A stretch of DNA of 64,000 nt from Tillus elongatus. Lineage: Eukaryota > Arthropoda > Insecta > Coleoptera > Cleridae. Within the stretch, counting starts at the first letter, position 1; every line of letters starts with the position of its first letter. Under the pieces are notes generated by a model. It ran no database searches. It worked only from the letters and a program-made list of their open reading frames with translations, and was not told where the DNA came from. Both the position numbers and the translations under genes were made by a program. Where the stretch lies: contig OZ023267.1 in the NCBI GenBank assembly GCA_964006375.1, positions 13,984,846 to 14,048,845 on the forward strand. Reading direction: 5' to 3'. Shown piece by piece: positions 25,434 through 37,450 of the stretch.

Positions 25434-25782
25434 AATAAACCACCCATACTCAGTAAGTGGTGGACGTGCCGCCACCTAGTTGCGGAACCAAGTAGTATGC
25501 TGTCACGCCAGCTCCAAATAACACAAAGTGTTAAAAAAATAGAGACTGGATAGAGCTAACTAACAATTTAGAAAATTGTCAGCCCTGACCCATTTCTACC
25601 CCAATATAGGGACAAAGTATGAGTATTTTAAGACTGGCTATACGATAGCCGTATTATTTTTGGTGCATTTTTGCTACAATTAGTATGCTGTACTGAAGAG
25701 CTCTAATGAGAGCGAAACCGGTCTGCGGTTCTAATTGTTGCGAAAATGCATCGAGTCTTAAATAAACCACTCAGTAATGATG
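25434..25782 (+). mobile_element. Small insertion with terminal direct repeats and a hammerhead motif
   Basis: AATAAACCACCCATACTCAG (25434) and AATAAACCACTCAGTAA (25762) form imperfect direct repeats around about 330 bp that interrupt the R4-like frame. The frame resumes with NDLTNEFTKRVKQVARAHLS. The hammerhead motif at 25687-25729 lies just before the right repeat. It resembles terminal-repeat retroelements that carry hammerheads, such as Penelope-like elements or retrozymes. The family is not identified. Confidence 0.55.
25687..25729 (+). ncRNA. Compact type I hammerhead ribozyme motif
   Basis: All conserved core bases are present. CTGAAGA (CUGANGA) is at 25693-25699. Stem II is GCTCT/AGAGC (25700-25704 and 25709-25713) with loop AATG. 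GAA is at 25714-25716. A palindromic stem III ACC/GGT (25717-25722) gives the required A-U pair, then the cleavage C at 25723. Stem I pairs 25687-25692 with 25724-25729, with three wobbles. A three-pair, loopless stem III is the form described for hammerheads in Penelope-like elements, which are thought to work as dimers. Self-cleavage is predicted, not shown. Confidence 0.7.
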
Positions 25783-27137
25783 AACGATCTGACAAATGAG
25801 TTTACGAAACGAGTAAAGCAGGTGGCGCGAGCACATCTCAGCAGCAAGGACCTGACTAAATCTTTTAATACATATGCATTTTCTGCACTCAGCTGCACTC
25901 ATTTCGGATGGCATACTGGAACAAAACGGTCATTGAAAACCTACAGCGGAAGGTGCGAACACCTAACAAAATCTAAAAAAGCATCACCCGCGTAGTGCTA
26001 TCGAGCGAGTAACCCTACATAGACACCAAGGTGGAAGAGAATTGTTGGATATTGGTAAACAATTTGACAAGGAGCTAGTGAACCTACGTACATATTTCCA
26101 TCGGCGGAGGGTTACTTCTGAACTACACCGTACCATATGCGAAGCAGATGATTTAACACCATTACAGTAAAAATACAGTAAAATACAAAGTCACAATGGG
26201 AATGATCAGGACTAGCTGCAATTTTGGATGCAGAAGCCTTTCCATGGGCGACATCTGAGTTAGACCTCCCAGGCAGCTGTCTACAAATTGGCGTGGAACT
26301 ACTAGTTGGTGCCCGGGCAGATGTTTCCAGAGACAGTCGGGTTTTTGCTGGCCATACAAGATCAGGTCATCCCAACATGAAACTACTTGAAGTATATAGT
26401 TGGAAATAATTTGGTCCAAGATGACAAATGTAGGTTTGGGTGTCAGTCATCAGACGGTATCAGCACGTCACAGGAGGATGACAAGCGTTTGCTGCAACAG
26501 AGTATAAAGAGAGGCAGGGTGCAGTTGCGAAAACATTTTATCAAGAGCTGGCTCTGCAACTGGGACTCTTAAATCTTAGTAGGTGCCCTACTATAGATAC
26601 ACTCCTGAGCCTGTTCTAGAGAACTTAAGATACAGGTTGTACTGGGATCGAACCGTGCTCACAGGCCAACGAGTTGCCCACAACAGGCCAGATATAATAA
26701 TAGTGGATAAGTCCTGCAACCAAGCGACGTTAATTGATGTGGACATTCCGAATACTAATAATCTAGAGATAAAGTACAACGAGAAGATCATTAAGTACAG
26801 ACGCCTCGAGATACAGGCAAAGAGATAGTGGAGGGCAGATAGTGTCCGAGTGATTCCAATAGTCATGTCGTCAACTGGTGTGTTCCTTAGAATCTCCGAG
26901 AGAAAATTAAGAGACTGTGTCCTGGAAAGCATCTTTATAAGGTTATGCAGAAGTCCGTAACACTTGCAACCGCCCACACCATGCGGAACTTCCTAGTAAA
27001 TGAGGATGTGACGCGTTGGCATTCAGGGCGATAACTTAGAAAGGGCTCCATCTGAGCTCAGTCCCTTTGGTATCTGACATACCTGGGATGTGTGAATGTT
27101 TCACTTTGAGCGAGTGTGAAAGCCCTTTAAGCTAAAG

Positions 27138-27143
27138 TCGATA

Positions 27144-27216
<73 letters not shown>

Positions 27217-27223
27217 TAATAAC
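27138..27223. repeat. (TAA)n array abutting the R4-like LINE 3' end
   Basis: Near-pure TAA trinucleotide repeat, cleanest at 27147-27213. It directly follows the LINE 3' UTR. Confidence 0.95.
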
Positions 27224-27646
27224 CCTGACCTCGTTCTGACATTCAAAAAATCAAAAAACGTCCCAAAAGACGTTTTTGGTGAACTTTGCGATACCACTCC
27301 CTGGTAACATCCAAAAAACATACACGGAGAAAATTAATAAGTATTTACCACTGTGTGATGAGGTTCGCCAGATGTGGCATATGGATACGGTTATGGTGGT
27401 CCCCATTGTTGTCGGCGCCACAGGCGAAATACCAAAAAGCCTGAAGAAGAGCCTTGAACAACTGGACCTAGAATGAGAATTATACCTACCCATTCAGAAA
27501 TCGGTTGTACTGGATGCTTGCAGTCTCTTCCGGAGGGTAATGGGGGATACGCATCAGTAATTTTAATACATACATTCAAGCTGGCTATCTTGTCCTGGAC
27601 CGATGTGTCATTGCTTTATGCTCACTTCTTTAAAGGAAATGTAAAC
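27224..27646 (+). pseudogene. Second R4-type LINE 3' end (endonuclease tail plus 3' UTR)
   Basis: A frame at about 27262-27476 reads NFAIPLPGNIQKTYTEKINK, KYLPLCDEVRQMW and VVPIVVGATGEIPKSLKK. This is the final segment of restriction-like-endonuclease LINEs. It differs from the element to the left, so it comes from another family member. A 170-bp 3' UTR then runs into a second (AAT)n array. Everything upstream is missing. Confidence 0.75.
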
Positions 27647-27760
<114 letters not shown>

Positions 27761-27799
27761 TAAATAAAGTAATAATAATAACTTGCACTGTAATACTGT

Positions 27800-28070
27800 G
27801 TACTGTAATACTACCAGTGTCCAGAGCGATAACGAAAATATAGTTTTTTTTTGCTCTAACGTCGCTCTATTTCCGCGACCACGGTCGACGCCAGGGAGCA
27901 GTTTCACCTCACTATCCTGAAAATTTGGACGAGCCCCTGCCTTTGTGTAAAGAGGGTAGAGATCTTTAACGTGTTCACAATGCCACAACCTCGGTTGATG
28001 TTAATTTTACAGTATGTACTAAAAAAGTGACAGGGGAACCCTGTGAATGGAACCCAGTACCCCGAAAACT
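27800..28070 (-). mobile_element. tRNA-derived SINE, copy 2
   Basis: Inverse of the tail at 22965-23315: CGACGCCAGGGAGCAGTTTC at 27886, GATCTTTAACGTG at 27960, and GAATGGAACCCAGTACCC near 28050 as a degraded B-box end. The A box is not clear. Confidence 0.7.
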
Positions 28071-28480
28071 TAGCTAAAATATGCACATTTTTAGGAACAT
28101 AATTAAGTTACTCACAACTATGACCGTAATCAAGTTTGAATTGTTTCTTGATGTCGCGTATCCTTCTAAGACAAAAACTAACAAAAGAGATATTTTATGT
28201 ATTTCCATGTCCAGGTAGTGTACTACTACTGTATCAGCAAAGAAAATAACAGCTTAGTTTTGCAATTTATTATCATCTATAGTACTGACAGCACCTATAA
28301 GCCTTACTTTAATAATTCTATGGTGCATAATTACATTGAATAATCTTATCAATTCAGTGTATGCCGTATCAGTAAAAACGAACATAATTATATATAGTTA
28401 TATTCATTTGATTCCTTCTATACGGTAGGCTTCAAAGGTGTGCAAGAAATGGCATGATTTCCTTAGCCACTTTAAAATGA
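28071..28480. other. Unannotated stretch
   Basis: No supported gene or repeat call. Confidence 0.4.
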
Positions 28481-28486
28481 AAAGTT

Positions 28487-29125
<639 letters not shown>

Positions 29126-29972
29126 TTTTCAAACCTGAAATTTTCTTGCTGGTATTGAGTGACTAACTGGATACAATTATGTCATTTCTTGTCTCACTTG
29201 ATGCACAAATCGATTGTGTAAACAGCTTTTATAAAGCATGATACACAAAAATGTAACTTATTTTTAACAAACTTTATTAATTACACTGTTAACAAGGTTA
29301 GCATCAACATGGGATAACAGTATATACTTTTGCATTATATAACTTTATTTAGAAGGGCATTCTTGATGTGAGTTTTTTTTTGGTGAGTGCTTAGGCATAA
29401 AGCCGCTCAATAATATCCTTTTCATTAAGCCGCTGTTCTTGTCAATTACGTTAACAAACGCAATTCGGCCTTTCAGAGCGCTCTTGTGAAGTGAAAAATC
29501 ATTATCCCGTGAAAGGAGCTTAAACTGGGAAGCGGAAGCTGCAATTTTTATAAAGATATGCGGACGTTTCTGTTATGATTATCAAATTCACATTAAATGT
29601 AGCGGAATTTTCAGGAGAAACACAATTTTATTTTAACGCCTCTGAAAAGGAAACCAAAAACTAACTAGATAACTTAATTAAAATAAAACTAACACAACGA
29701 AATTTATCACCCAGGAAGGCCCAAGCTGTCGGCTAAATAAATAACAGAATTTGATTTTTATTTAAATTTTAGATAATGAATATGTATAAAAAGCTAATTA
29801 CTTACAAACACTGTCCTTATAGTGTATACTGTATTTTATTTTCTAATAGCCTTATAAAGTGTGTTTCCAAAGTCTGTAGTCAAATTGATACCCTAGAAAC
29901 TCACAATAGGTCCATATAATGCAATTTACTACATAACAAAATGCACCCTAAAAAACTTACAGCATTAAAAAA
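29126..29972. other. Unannotated stretch
   Basis: No supported feature. A less AT-rich patch at 29400-29540 has no open frame of note. Confidence 0.4.
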
Positions 29973-30570
<598 letters not shown>

Positions 30571-30929
30571 TATTTACAAATGAACTTTAATAAGATATTA
30601 TGCTGTGACAATACCTCTCTCAAGCAGTGACGATTTCTCCTAGTGACCCTAAAATATAATCAAAATGTGCACAGTTATATATGTTTTATTTCTTTTTCCC
30701 TTAGTCTTAATACAGCACGTATTTTATGACAATAGGTTTAATTTACTTATTTGATTTCATAAATAGTCGGTTAATAGTGACTTGGAATGAAGTAGATATC
30801 ACGTTTATAACATATTCAGAGAATATGAGTAGATCAATAGCAACTGGGAATGAACTCGGTCAGTCCCCGACCCACTTGTTTAAAATAGTGACGAAAATAC
30901 CATTGATTTTAACACTGCAGTGAGCTATA

Positions 30930-31275
30930 AAAATTTGATTAACTCAGTTTTATATAATCTTAGAAAGTTTAATTTTGGTAGGTATTTCCTAGGACAAGAT
31001 ATCCACCAAATTTCATTAAAATAACTTTGAAATTTTTGGAGAAAAAAAATTGTTTCAAAAGAAAATTTAAAATTTGAATAACTCAATTTTCTATAAACTG
31101 AGAAAGTTGAATTTTGGTACTTAGTAAGTCCTCTCCAAAGGCAACATATATAGTAAATTTCATTAAAACAGCTTTGTTATTTTAGGAGAAAATTTTTTTT
31201 TGAAAGAAAACTCAATTTTCTCGGAAAAACCCATACGATTTTCCTGCCTAACGAACTCATCCAAGCCATTAATTA
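30930..31275 (+). repeat. GGACGCAGC-family body fragment
   Basis: Two AACTCAATTTTCT-type subunits and CGATTTTCCTGCCTAACGAA, ending at CCAAGCCATTAATTAAT. Neither terminus nor the (TA)n core is present. Confidence 0.65.
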
Positions 31276-32929
31276 ATTGATTTTTTTAAAGTAAATCTCT
31301 TCATCACAATCTCATGAATGTATTTGGCCAGAATACGTTTTATTTAGAATTAGTCAATTAATTAAGCTCAACTCATGATTTGATTTTATTAAAAATACCC
31401 TGTTCTCATGATATTGCACTTCACCTATCAGGAATTTGGATCTCACACCTTTCAATCTCATGTGGTAAATATATTTATGTTATGTTAATAAAAGCTAATA
31501 GGTGTGTTTTTTATATCTGTCTGATTGAGTAATTAATTCCTTTAGAACGATTCTCCTGAGATCAGTGTTAGTGTAGCGAAATTTAAATATTTTTATCTAG
31601 ATATCTCAAGATTTAAAGAAAAAGTTACTGCGTTTTAATCTGGGGTGCTCAAAAATTTAAGACCCTGGATAAAACAACATTATTATGTGATAGGTATTTA
31701 TTTATCTCTTTGCTATAAACCGGTATAGTGTATTCTTTATCCAATTAAGTCACTAATTATTACAAATCTGAAGGATAGGTAAACTATGGTAGGGTCTGTG
31801 AGGTGAATACACTCTTAGCCTATCGTCCGGATTTAGATTCATGTGAAGACCGCCTCAGGATATCGACTACGAATAAGTATTGAATAAATTAGAAAGAGTA
31901 ACACCTTCGATAGAGTAACAATACTTGAGTCGTTATATTAATTAATTTAAGATGTAGGTATTTAGCTAATATCAGAGAAAAGAAAACAATTACCTGCACA
32001 CTTTTGAAGCCAAGCTTTCCTATTTATTCCGGTATTAAAATAAATTGGCATTAGCTTTCTATGCGAAAATATTATTAAATGTCTTTACCATTTTAGTAAA
32101 ATGCTGTAATAAATGTAAGACAATTTTATAAAGATTGCGTCTAGGATGACACTTTTGTTAAACTCGTCACATCTTTCTCTCAGCTCCGATCTTATAATTT
32201 AAAATTAGCCCTCTTTTGTATCGTTATCTTCAGACACTCTTTATACACACTTTAAAGTTATTACAAAGTCTATAAAGAGACAACAACAATTATGTAGATG
32301 GGAACAATAGGCCGTGTCTTTGAGTGAGAGACTGATCTTTGTTGAAATTCGGTCCATTACGCCAAGCAGACCTCATCAGAGTCCTCTTGCTGGCTACGTC
32401 GTGGTGGTGTCATGGAAGACGGTCTCGCATTAAACTTATGGATTTCCATAAATGATGACCAGAATATATTAGGACGCAGCTCTGCGGCTTTCTGACAACT
32501 GAAACTTCACAGTACGCGCCTCTTAATCTTACCAAATTGGCCACTGCCTTGCACCAGCTGATGTCAATAGCGTCATTAATATTAAATAAAGACGGAAGTC
32601 TTCTAATAATGGCTTTAAAAACACACTAGAATCAGAAACTTCTTAAATTAGTATGGTGTAATTCTATATTGCTTTTCGCCCTAATATGTAGCGGTCGCAT
32701 TACAGTACAAATTTAGATACACATATGGGGCAGAAAGAGCTTGTTTTCTTTCCCCAATGTTTTGCAGGTGGATTGATTCCACCCTCGCTAACTAATCGAC
32801 TTTGCTAATTAGCGTTGGAAGAAGAATATGTTGAAGATGTGGACTGTATGTGGACTGTATTTATAACTCTAGGTGCACTGGATTCAAGAAGATTTCAATA
32901 ATACACTTTTTTATATTTATATATGTTGT
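31276..32929. other. Unannotated stretch
   Basis: No gene supported over 1.65 kb. On the minus strand at 32320-32375 a degenerate hammerhead-like string (CTGATGAGGTC...GACCGAAT) is visible; see findings. Confidence 0.4.
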
Positions 32930-33822
32930 ATTGTTACTATATACACTTTGAACTTAACATTTATTTACAATTTTCGGTTTTACACTTGATTTAATGGGTT
33001 ATTCAGGAGATTTCGCAATCTTATTAGCTACTTGCTATTGTATTTAACTGCGCGTATACTTTCTAATTTCGAAGAAAACACTGAATTTTCACTGTAATAC
33101 TGTACGAACGGAAATCCTGTAGGAAAATTGGACCTTGAACTGAAGTGGCGTAATCACACTAGCGATGTTTAGGTAGAAGATCGGAATCTTAGAAGTCCCA
33201 AAAGCGATGAAGATGAGATTAGTTGTAGAACGGCACTGTAGAATTGAACTGGCTTAAACACACGAGCGATGTTTAAGTGGAAGATTTGAAACTCAGGGTT
33301 CCAAGGAGCGAAGAAGGAGCGAATATGAGATCTGGCGTAGAACTGTAGCACTGAACTGGCTTAAACACGCGAGCGGTGTTTAAGTAGAAAATTGGAAACT
33401 CGGAGTCCCAAGAATTCAAGAAGAGGAGATCGAACGTAGAACTGACTTGTACCTTGCTTTTATCGAGCTTTCGCGTATCGCTAGGTGACGTAGTTGACAT
33501 AACATATGTCAGTAATACAGAATGGCCAACTAGGTAGAATCATTATTACTAGTGAAGAAAATCCACTGGGTGCATCTAAAGAATACCACAAGGACAGCTA
33601 AAGCTATTTACAATAAAGAATCTAACGGTATATAAGTATTCTTTGTATGGCATTGTTCATGAGTAAACCTAATGCGATACAGACGTCTAGACGATAAAGA
33701 TTACCAGCAAATTGAAAGAGATTGTGAAATCCAGAGATAAATAATTCCAGGTAGAAACTTAAATGATAGTGCAACCGAATGAAAGTAAAGAGACAGGGGC
33801 GTACCAATTTGTTTCTCCAACA
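32930..33822 (-). mobile_element. Probable 3' LTR of the BEL/Pao element
   Basis: On the minus strand the candidate LTR starts TGTTGGAGAAAC (33822), directly after a purine-rich GGGGGGAGAA tract that would be the polypurine primer. The far end near 32930 is a guess. Three tandem subrepeats lie inside. No second LTR was found to confirm the borders. Confidence 0.5.
33134..33465. repeat. Three tandem subrepeats of about 105-110 bp in the LTR
   Basis: GAACTG...TAAACAC(A/G)CGAGCG(A/G)TGTTTA followed by GAAACTC and a TCCCAAG-like end recurs at about 33136, 33243 and 33353. The first copy is the most diverged. Confidence 0.85.
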
Positions 33823-35280
33823 TTCTCCCCCCTGTTGAAGCGACTCGCTTCAAAATTATCCTTGTGCGAAAGCTGGAAGAGGATAAACCTTCGTGATGAG
33901 TACCGCTGGGGGTACGGATTTGGACAACTCGGACTCTGCCGCCTCTCCCTGGTATCACGTCTGCTATCCTGGCTGTAGACCACTTGAAAGGGGGAAGCAA
34001 CCATCTTTGGGGAGTACTAGGTCATTGACTTCTAGATTTTTCGAAGGGTATAGCCACTTTGGACGATGTTGAAGACGGTTTAGGTAGTCGACTGACCAGG
34101 GTTTCCAGAATTGCTGTTGCATTTGGGATCATCACTACCAGAGAGGAAATCTCGTTTCAGGGATGTCTGTTGAATCCTTCTCAGGGAAGGTGGTCAAACT
34201 GAAACCTATGAAGAAGTGACCTGGTGTTAAACATTCCAAATCAGAGGGGTCATTAGAAATGGCTGTAATGGGTCTTGAATTTAGATTTACGTCAATTTGT
34301 GACGAAACAGTGGAGAATCGCAGAAAGGTCAAAGCTGCGCTACCAATATTTTCTTGCTTCAACTGGTCTCTACTAGAAAATTGTTTTTCAAAAGAAGGGA
34401 ATCGTTGTTTGGTAATGGAAAAGGAGTCGCCTAGTTTTAAATTTTCCGATGGTGTTTTACATGGACTATTGACCTGGGATCGACTGTTCGCCAGGTTTTT
34501 TATGGTCGAGGAAGAAACTTGTTCAGCCAGCCCATCGGCTGTAGAAGGAATTTTGTTAAGAGGAATTTCCTCCGTTTCCCAGAAGTTATTTACCTGAGTT
34601 ACATCTAAGTTAGTACGACCTTTTTCTCTTCAGGTAGCTCGCCTGTAGAGGGTGGGAAGGATTTCCTCCTTTTCCGAGAATTGCGACGTAATGTCCAATT
34701 CAGAATTCGAAATCGTTGCGTGATTGCAGAGCGAGACACCATCAACTACAGTATGTGCGGAAACAAATTGTTTGGGAATATGACCCCCAGTTACCCAACC
34801 TAAATGGGTGTTTTGTAGAACAGGAAGATTTGACCCTAGTGTTATTAGTACATCGTCAAGAAGGTCGTAATATGTGTCTGAACCTAGCAAAATATCAACT
34901 TCCGCAGGATTATGGAACCCAGGGTCTGCAAGCTTGAGGTCTAACGGAATCTTGAGGTTTTTCACCTTGACCCTCACTTGCGGAAGTTTGTAGGTTATAC
35001 GTGGCAATACTGCGCAAGAAACTTGAAGATTGAAATTTGTTTTTGCGAATGAATGAATATCGATCTTTTTGTTGGAACAAGAACTAGTCTACGAAATACC
35101 TGATATTTTTAAAATTCTTTCCTGTGTTTGTAACTCTAATCGGTCAACGAACCTTTGTGAAATGAAGGAAGCTTGGCTGCCGCTGTCCAGCAGTGCCCTT
35201 GCAGTGAAAGCAAACCCATGTGTAGAAATTACGAAAACTTGTGCTGTGGCTAAAAGAATTTGCGAATATACATATACATA
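33823..35280 (-). mobile_element. BEL/Pao LTR retrotransposon, internally deleted
   Basis: Read right to left. The retropepsin has ALLDSGSQASFISQRF (about 35170), then PAEVDILLGSDTYYDLL and NTHLGWVTGGHIP (about 34900-34770). A start-of-RT linker with KLGDSFSI (about 34440) follows in a shifted frame. It jumps directly to the integrase end SSQIDVNLNSRPITA and LECLTPGHF (about 34220) and the C-terminal LLPPFKWSTARIADVIPGR domain (about 33980). Almost all of RT, RNase H and the integrase core is deleted, with the junction near 34350. Gag is missing beyond about 35280. Multiple frameshifts are present, so it is inactive. The family assignment rests on the DSGS protease, GHF motif and C-terminal domain. 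Confidence 0.87.
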
Positions 35281-35874
35281 AAGTAATATTGCACTTGTCA
35301 ATATATGCATTATTACAAGCGTAAAAAAAGAAAAAAATGTGCTTATTAGGCAAGCTACATTTATGCCAGAGCAACACGTAAACAATGGCACACAGTACAC
35401 AAACATATAATAAAGACAGAAGAACGACATATGTTTACAAATACTGCATAAATAAAAATAAAATGGTATATGGTTTATGTGTGAAACATAAATTCAGCTT
35501 GTTTCGAAAATTTTCAATTCATATGTTATATTTTTCAAGTTTGTTTTAATATTATCTAAAGTTACCATGTGATACAGTGTCGACACAATAAATTAGTTAG
35601 AAGAGTATTTTGTCAATCAAATGCTATATTTTCCAGCACAAATTCTCACAGATTCCCCAGTTATTTCGTCTACATCAGAATATTTATTTTGTTTATCATA
35701 CTCTATAACCACTAAATAAACTTTTAACTATGACTCTAACAAAGAAAACAACACGGAATTCATAGGAAGAATATTATCGTCAAACTTAATTAGTTACGAG
35801 TTAAAAATTCTTTTATAATTTTGGTGCACTAAAACGAGAAATGTATCATATTAAATTTATGAAAGTATTACAGA
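35281..35874. other. Unannotated stretch
   Basis: No supported feature after the BEL/Pao truncation point. Confidence 0.4.
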
Positions 35875-36125
35875 GCCTACTGTATTGGGGTTTTTATTCG
35901 TGGAGCCTTTTTATTTGATAAGCATATCAAAGGGTTTGCTGAGAAATATATATATTCCGCCATCTTGCGGTGGTCACCATTTTGAATTAATGAGAGCGTT
36001 ACCAAGCCTACTGTGTTTTACTCGTGCAGCCCTTTCATTTGATATCCATATCGAAGGGGTTCTTGAGAAATATATATTCCGCTATCTTGATTTCATGAAA
36101 GCGTTGCCTAACCTACTGTATTATA
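35875..36125. repeat. Two tandem units of about 105-130 bp
   Basis: CTACTGT...CGTG(G/C)AGCC, then TTTGATA(A/T)(G/C)CATATC and GAGAAATATATAT, occurs at about 35878 and 36008. A third CTACTGTA lies at 36113. The first unit carries an extra CTTGCGGTGGTCACC block. Confidence 0.7.
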
Positions 36126-37329
36126 CTTTAGGATTGTAAGAAAAGAAAAAATCCACCAACCATCCTGTAGTGTTCGCTAAACTGAATTTCTGTCAATAAC
36201 AGATTACCTGTCACTTGCCCTACTTTACACGGGTATCAAATTTCTGCTTAATCTGAAAAGGGAAACTAGTTTAAAATTGACTAACATACTAACCAACAAA
36301 CATATTAACAGGTGAAGTTAAATCAAAGCTTGTAAAATAATATTATTAGGTAAGTTGAATAATAGCAACTTTCTATGTAGTCATTGAAAATATTAATGAT
36401 TTCTTGAATTTATACGAGATTAGCCCTTTTTAAGTAAAACATTTGGTAATATAGGTGAGCATTCCCTTTGGGTTATTTTAGAATACATGCTATAAAAGTA
36501 ACACAAAACTAGTATAATACTAAACTAGTTAAAAAAGACATTGGCACTATCTAATAATTGGCTTCTTAGCAAATGTCCACTTTCTATGCTAAATACCGTA
36601 ATCTCTCCAAACCGATTGCGTCTAAAAAGCTGTGAAATAAGAGGACCCATCTGTTGCAAGATTGAGCTCCGTCTAAAAAATATCTATAGAACAGTCCGCA
36701 ACTAAAAGCGTTGCAAGATTTCATCTGGCTGATTGAAAAGTTACCAGTCTATTCTTCTACAGTGGTCAGTACAAGCAGAAGCTCATGTATGCCTGACTTT
36801 CAACAAAAGATCGTCTACTACAAAAAGGATTAATCTCCACCAAGTGCGCATACAGAGCCTAATGAAAAATTCTAGGTTTAAGGATTTTGTTTATTAAAAG
36901 TATACGAAACGTTAGAAGTGAGGAGATCGTGTGCGAATATATCTATGCACAGCTTTGAAAAATGTCGATATTATCTCTTGTTTCTGACAGAATATTCTGC
37001 ATGTGTTCTCGAACGGCTCGTCTTGAAAAAACCCTGGTAAGATATTAGATTCGAAAATGTGAATCAAATAGTCAGAGAGGGCCACAAACTGCTTTGAACA
37101 AGGTCGCGTTATATTTGGTATCGTTCAAATTTAGCGTCCTAAAGCGTATATAAAGAAAACATTAAAGGAATAAATACTCGCCTGGGTTTATACCTTTCTC
37201 TAAAAGCGTTTTACATGCGAAATTTACGTCTTTAAACTAAGTTTATAAATTTGGATGTATTAAATAAAACGTTACAATATCTCTCTTGATTAAGTAAAGA
37301 TTGGAACTTGTGCCGAGCATGATAACCGA
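36126..37329. other. Unannotated stretch
   Basis: No supported coding, RNA or repeat feature. Confidence 0.4.
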
Positions 37330-37450
37330 GCATGATAAGTACACTTGGAGAACCCAAATAACCACAACACATCTTTTTAAAGATTTCACGATCGTTTCAC
37401 TGACAAAGACGCTAAGTTTGTTAGTTATCAGACGCTGAAAAATTATACAA
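37330..37450 (-). repeat. Hammerhead-like repeat family, third copy
   Basis: AAGTACACTTGGAGAACCC at 37338 and ACGATCGTTTCACTGAC at about 37388 match the family at 19676 and 56830. The core is disturbed by extra sequence (on the minus strand GTCTTTGTCAGTGAAACG). Confidence 0.55.

Larger units (their letters stand above)
24608..27137 (+). mobile_element. R4/Dong-like LINE with restriction-like endonuclease, broken copy
   Basis: RT motifs read left to right: FLEHTISTWRTKLQV, PIRRGIFQGDLLSPLWFCLA (about 24715-24775), NHLLYMNDLKQ (catalytic box with YMND for YMDD, about 24855), then after an insertion FSKDIDMPFGLGKC (25296). The C-terminal part carries AGHTRSGHPNMKLLEV and, at 26650-26800, YWDRTVLTGQRV, RPDIIIVD and LIDVDIPN. 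These fit the PD-(D/E)xK-like endonuclease of site-specific R2/R4-type LINEs. The 3' UTR runs into an (AAT)n array at 27141. Two foreign insertions (24910-25240 and about 25440-25780) and several stops make it inactive. Dong, an R4-clade LINE, is known to target TAA repeats, matching the flank seen here. The N-terminus is missing. R4 rather than R2 is inference. Confidence 0.8.

Noticed and set aside
33134..33465. CRISPR-like array
   Set aside because: Long tandem units without short repeat-spacer periodicity, inside an LTR of a eukaryotic retroelement.
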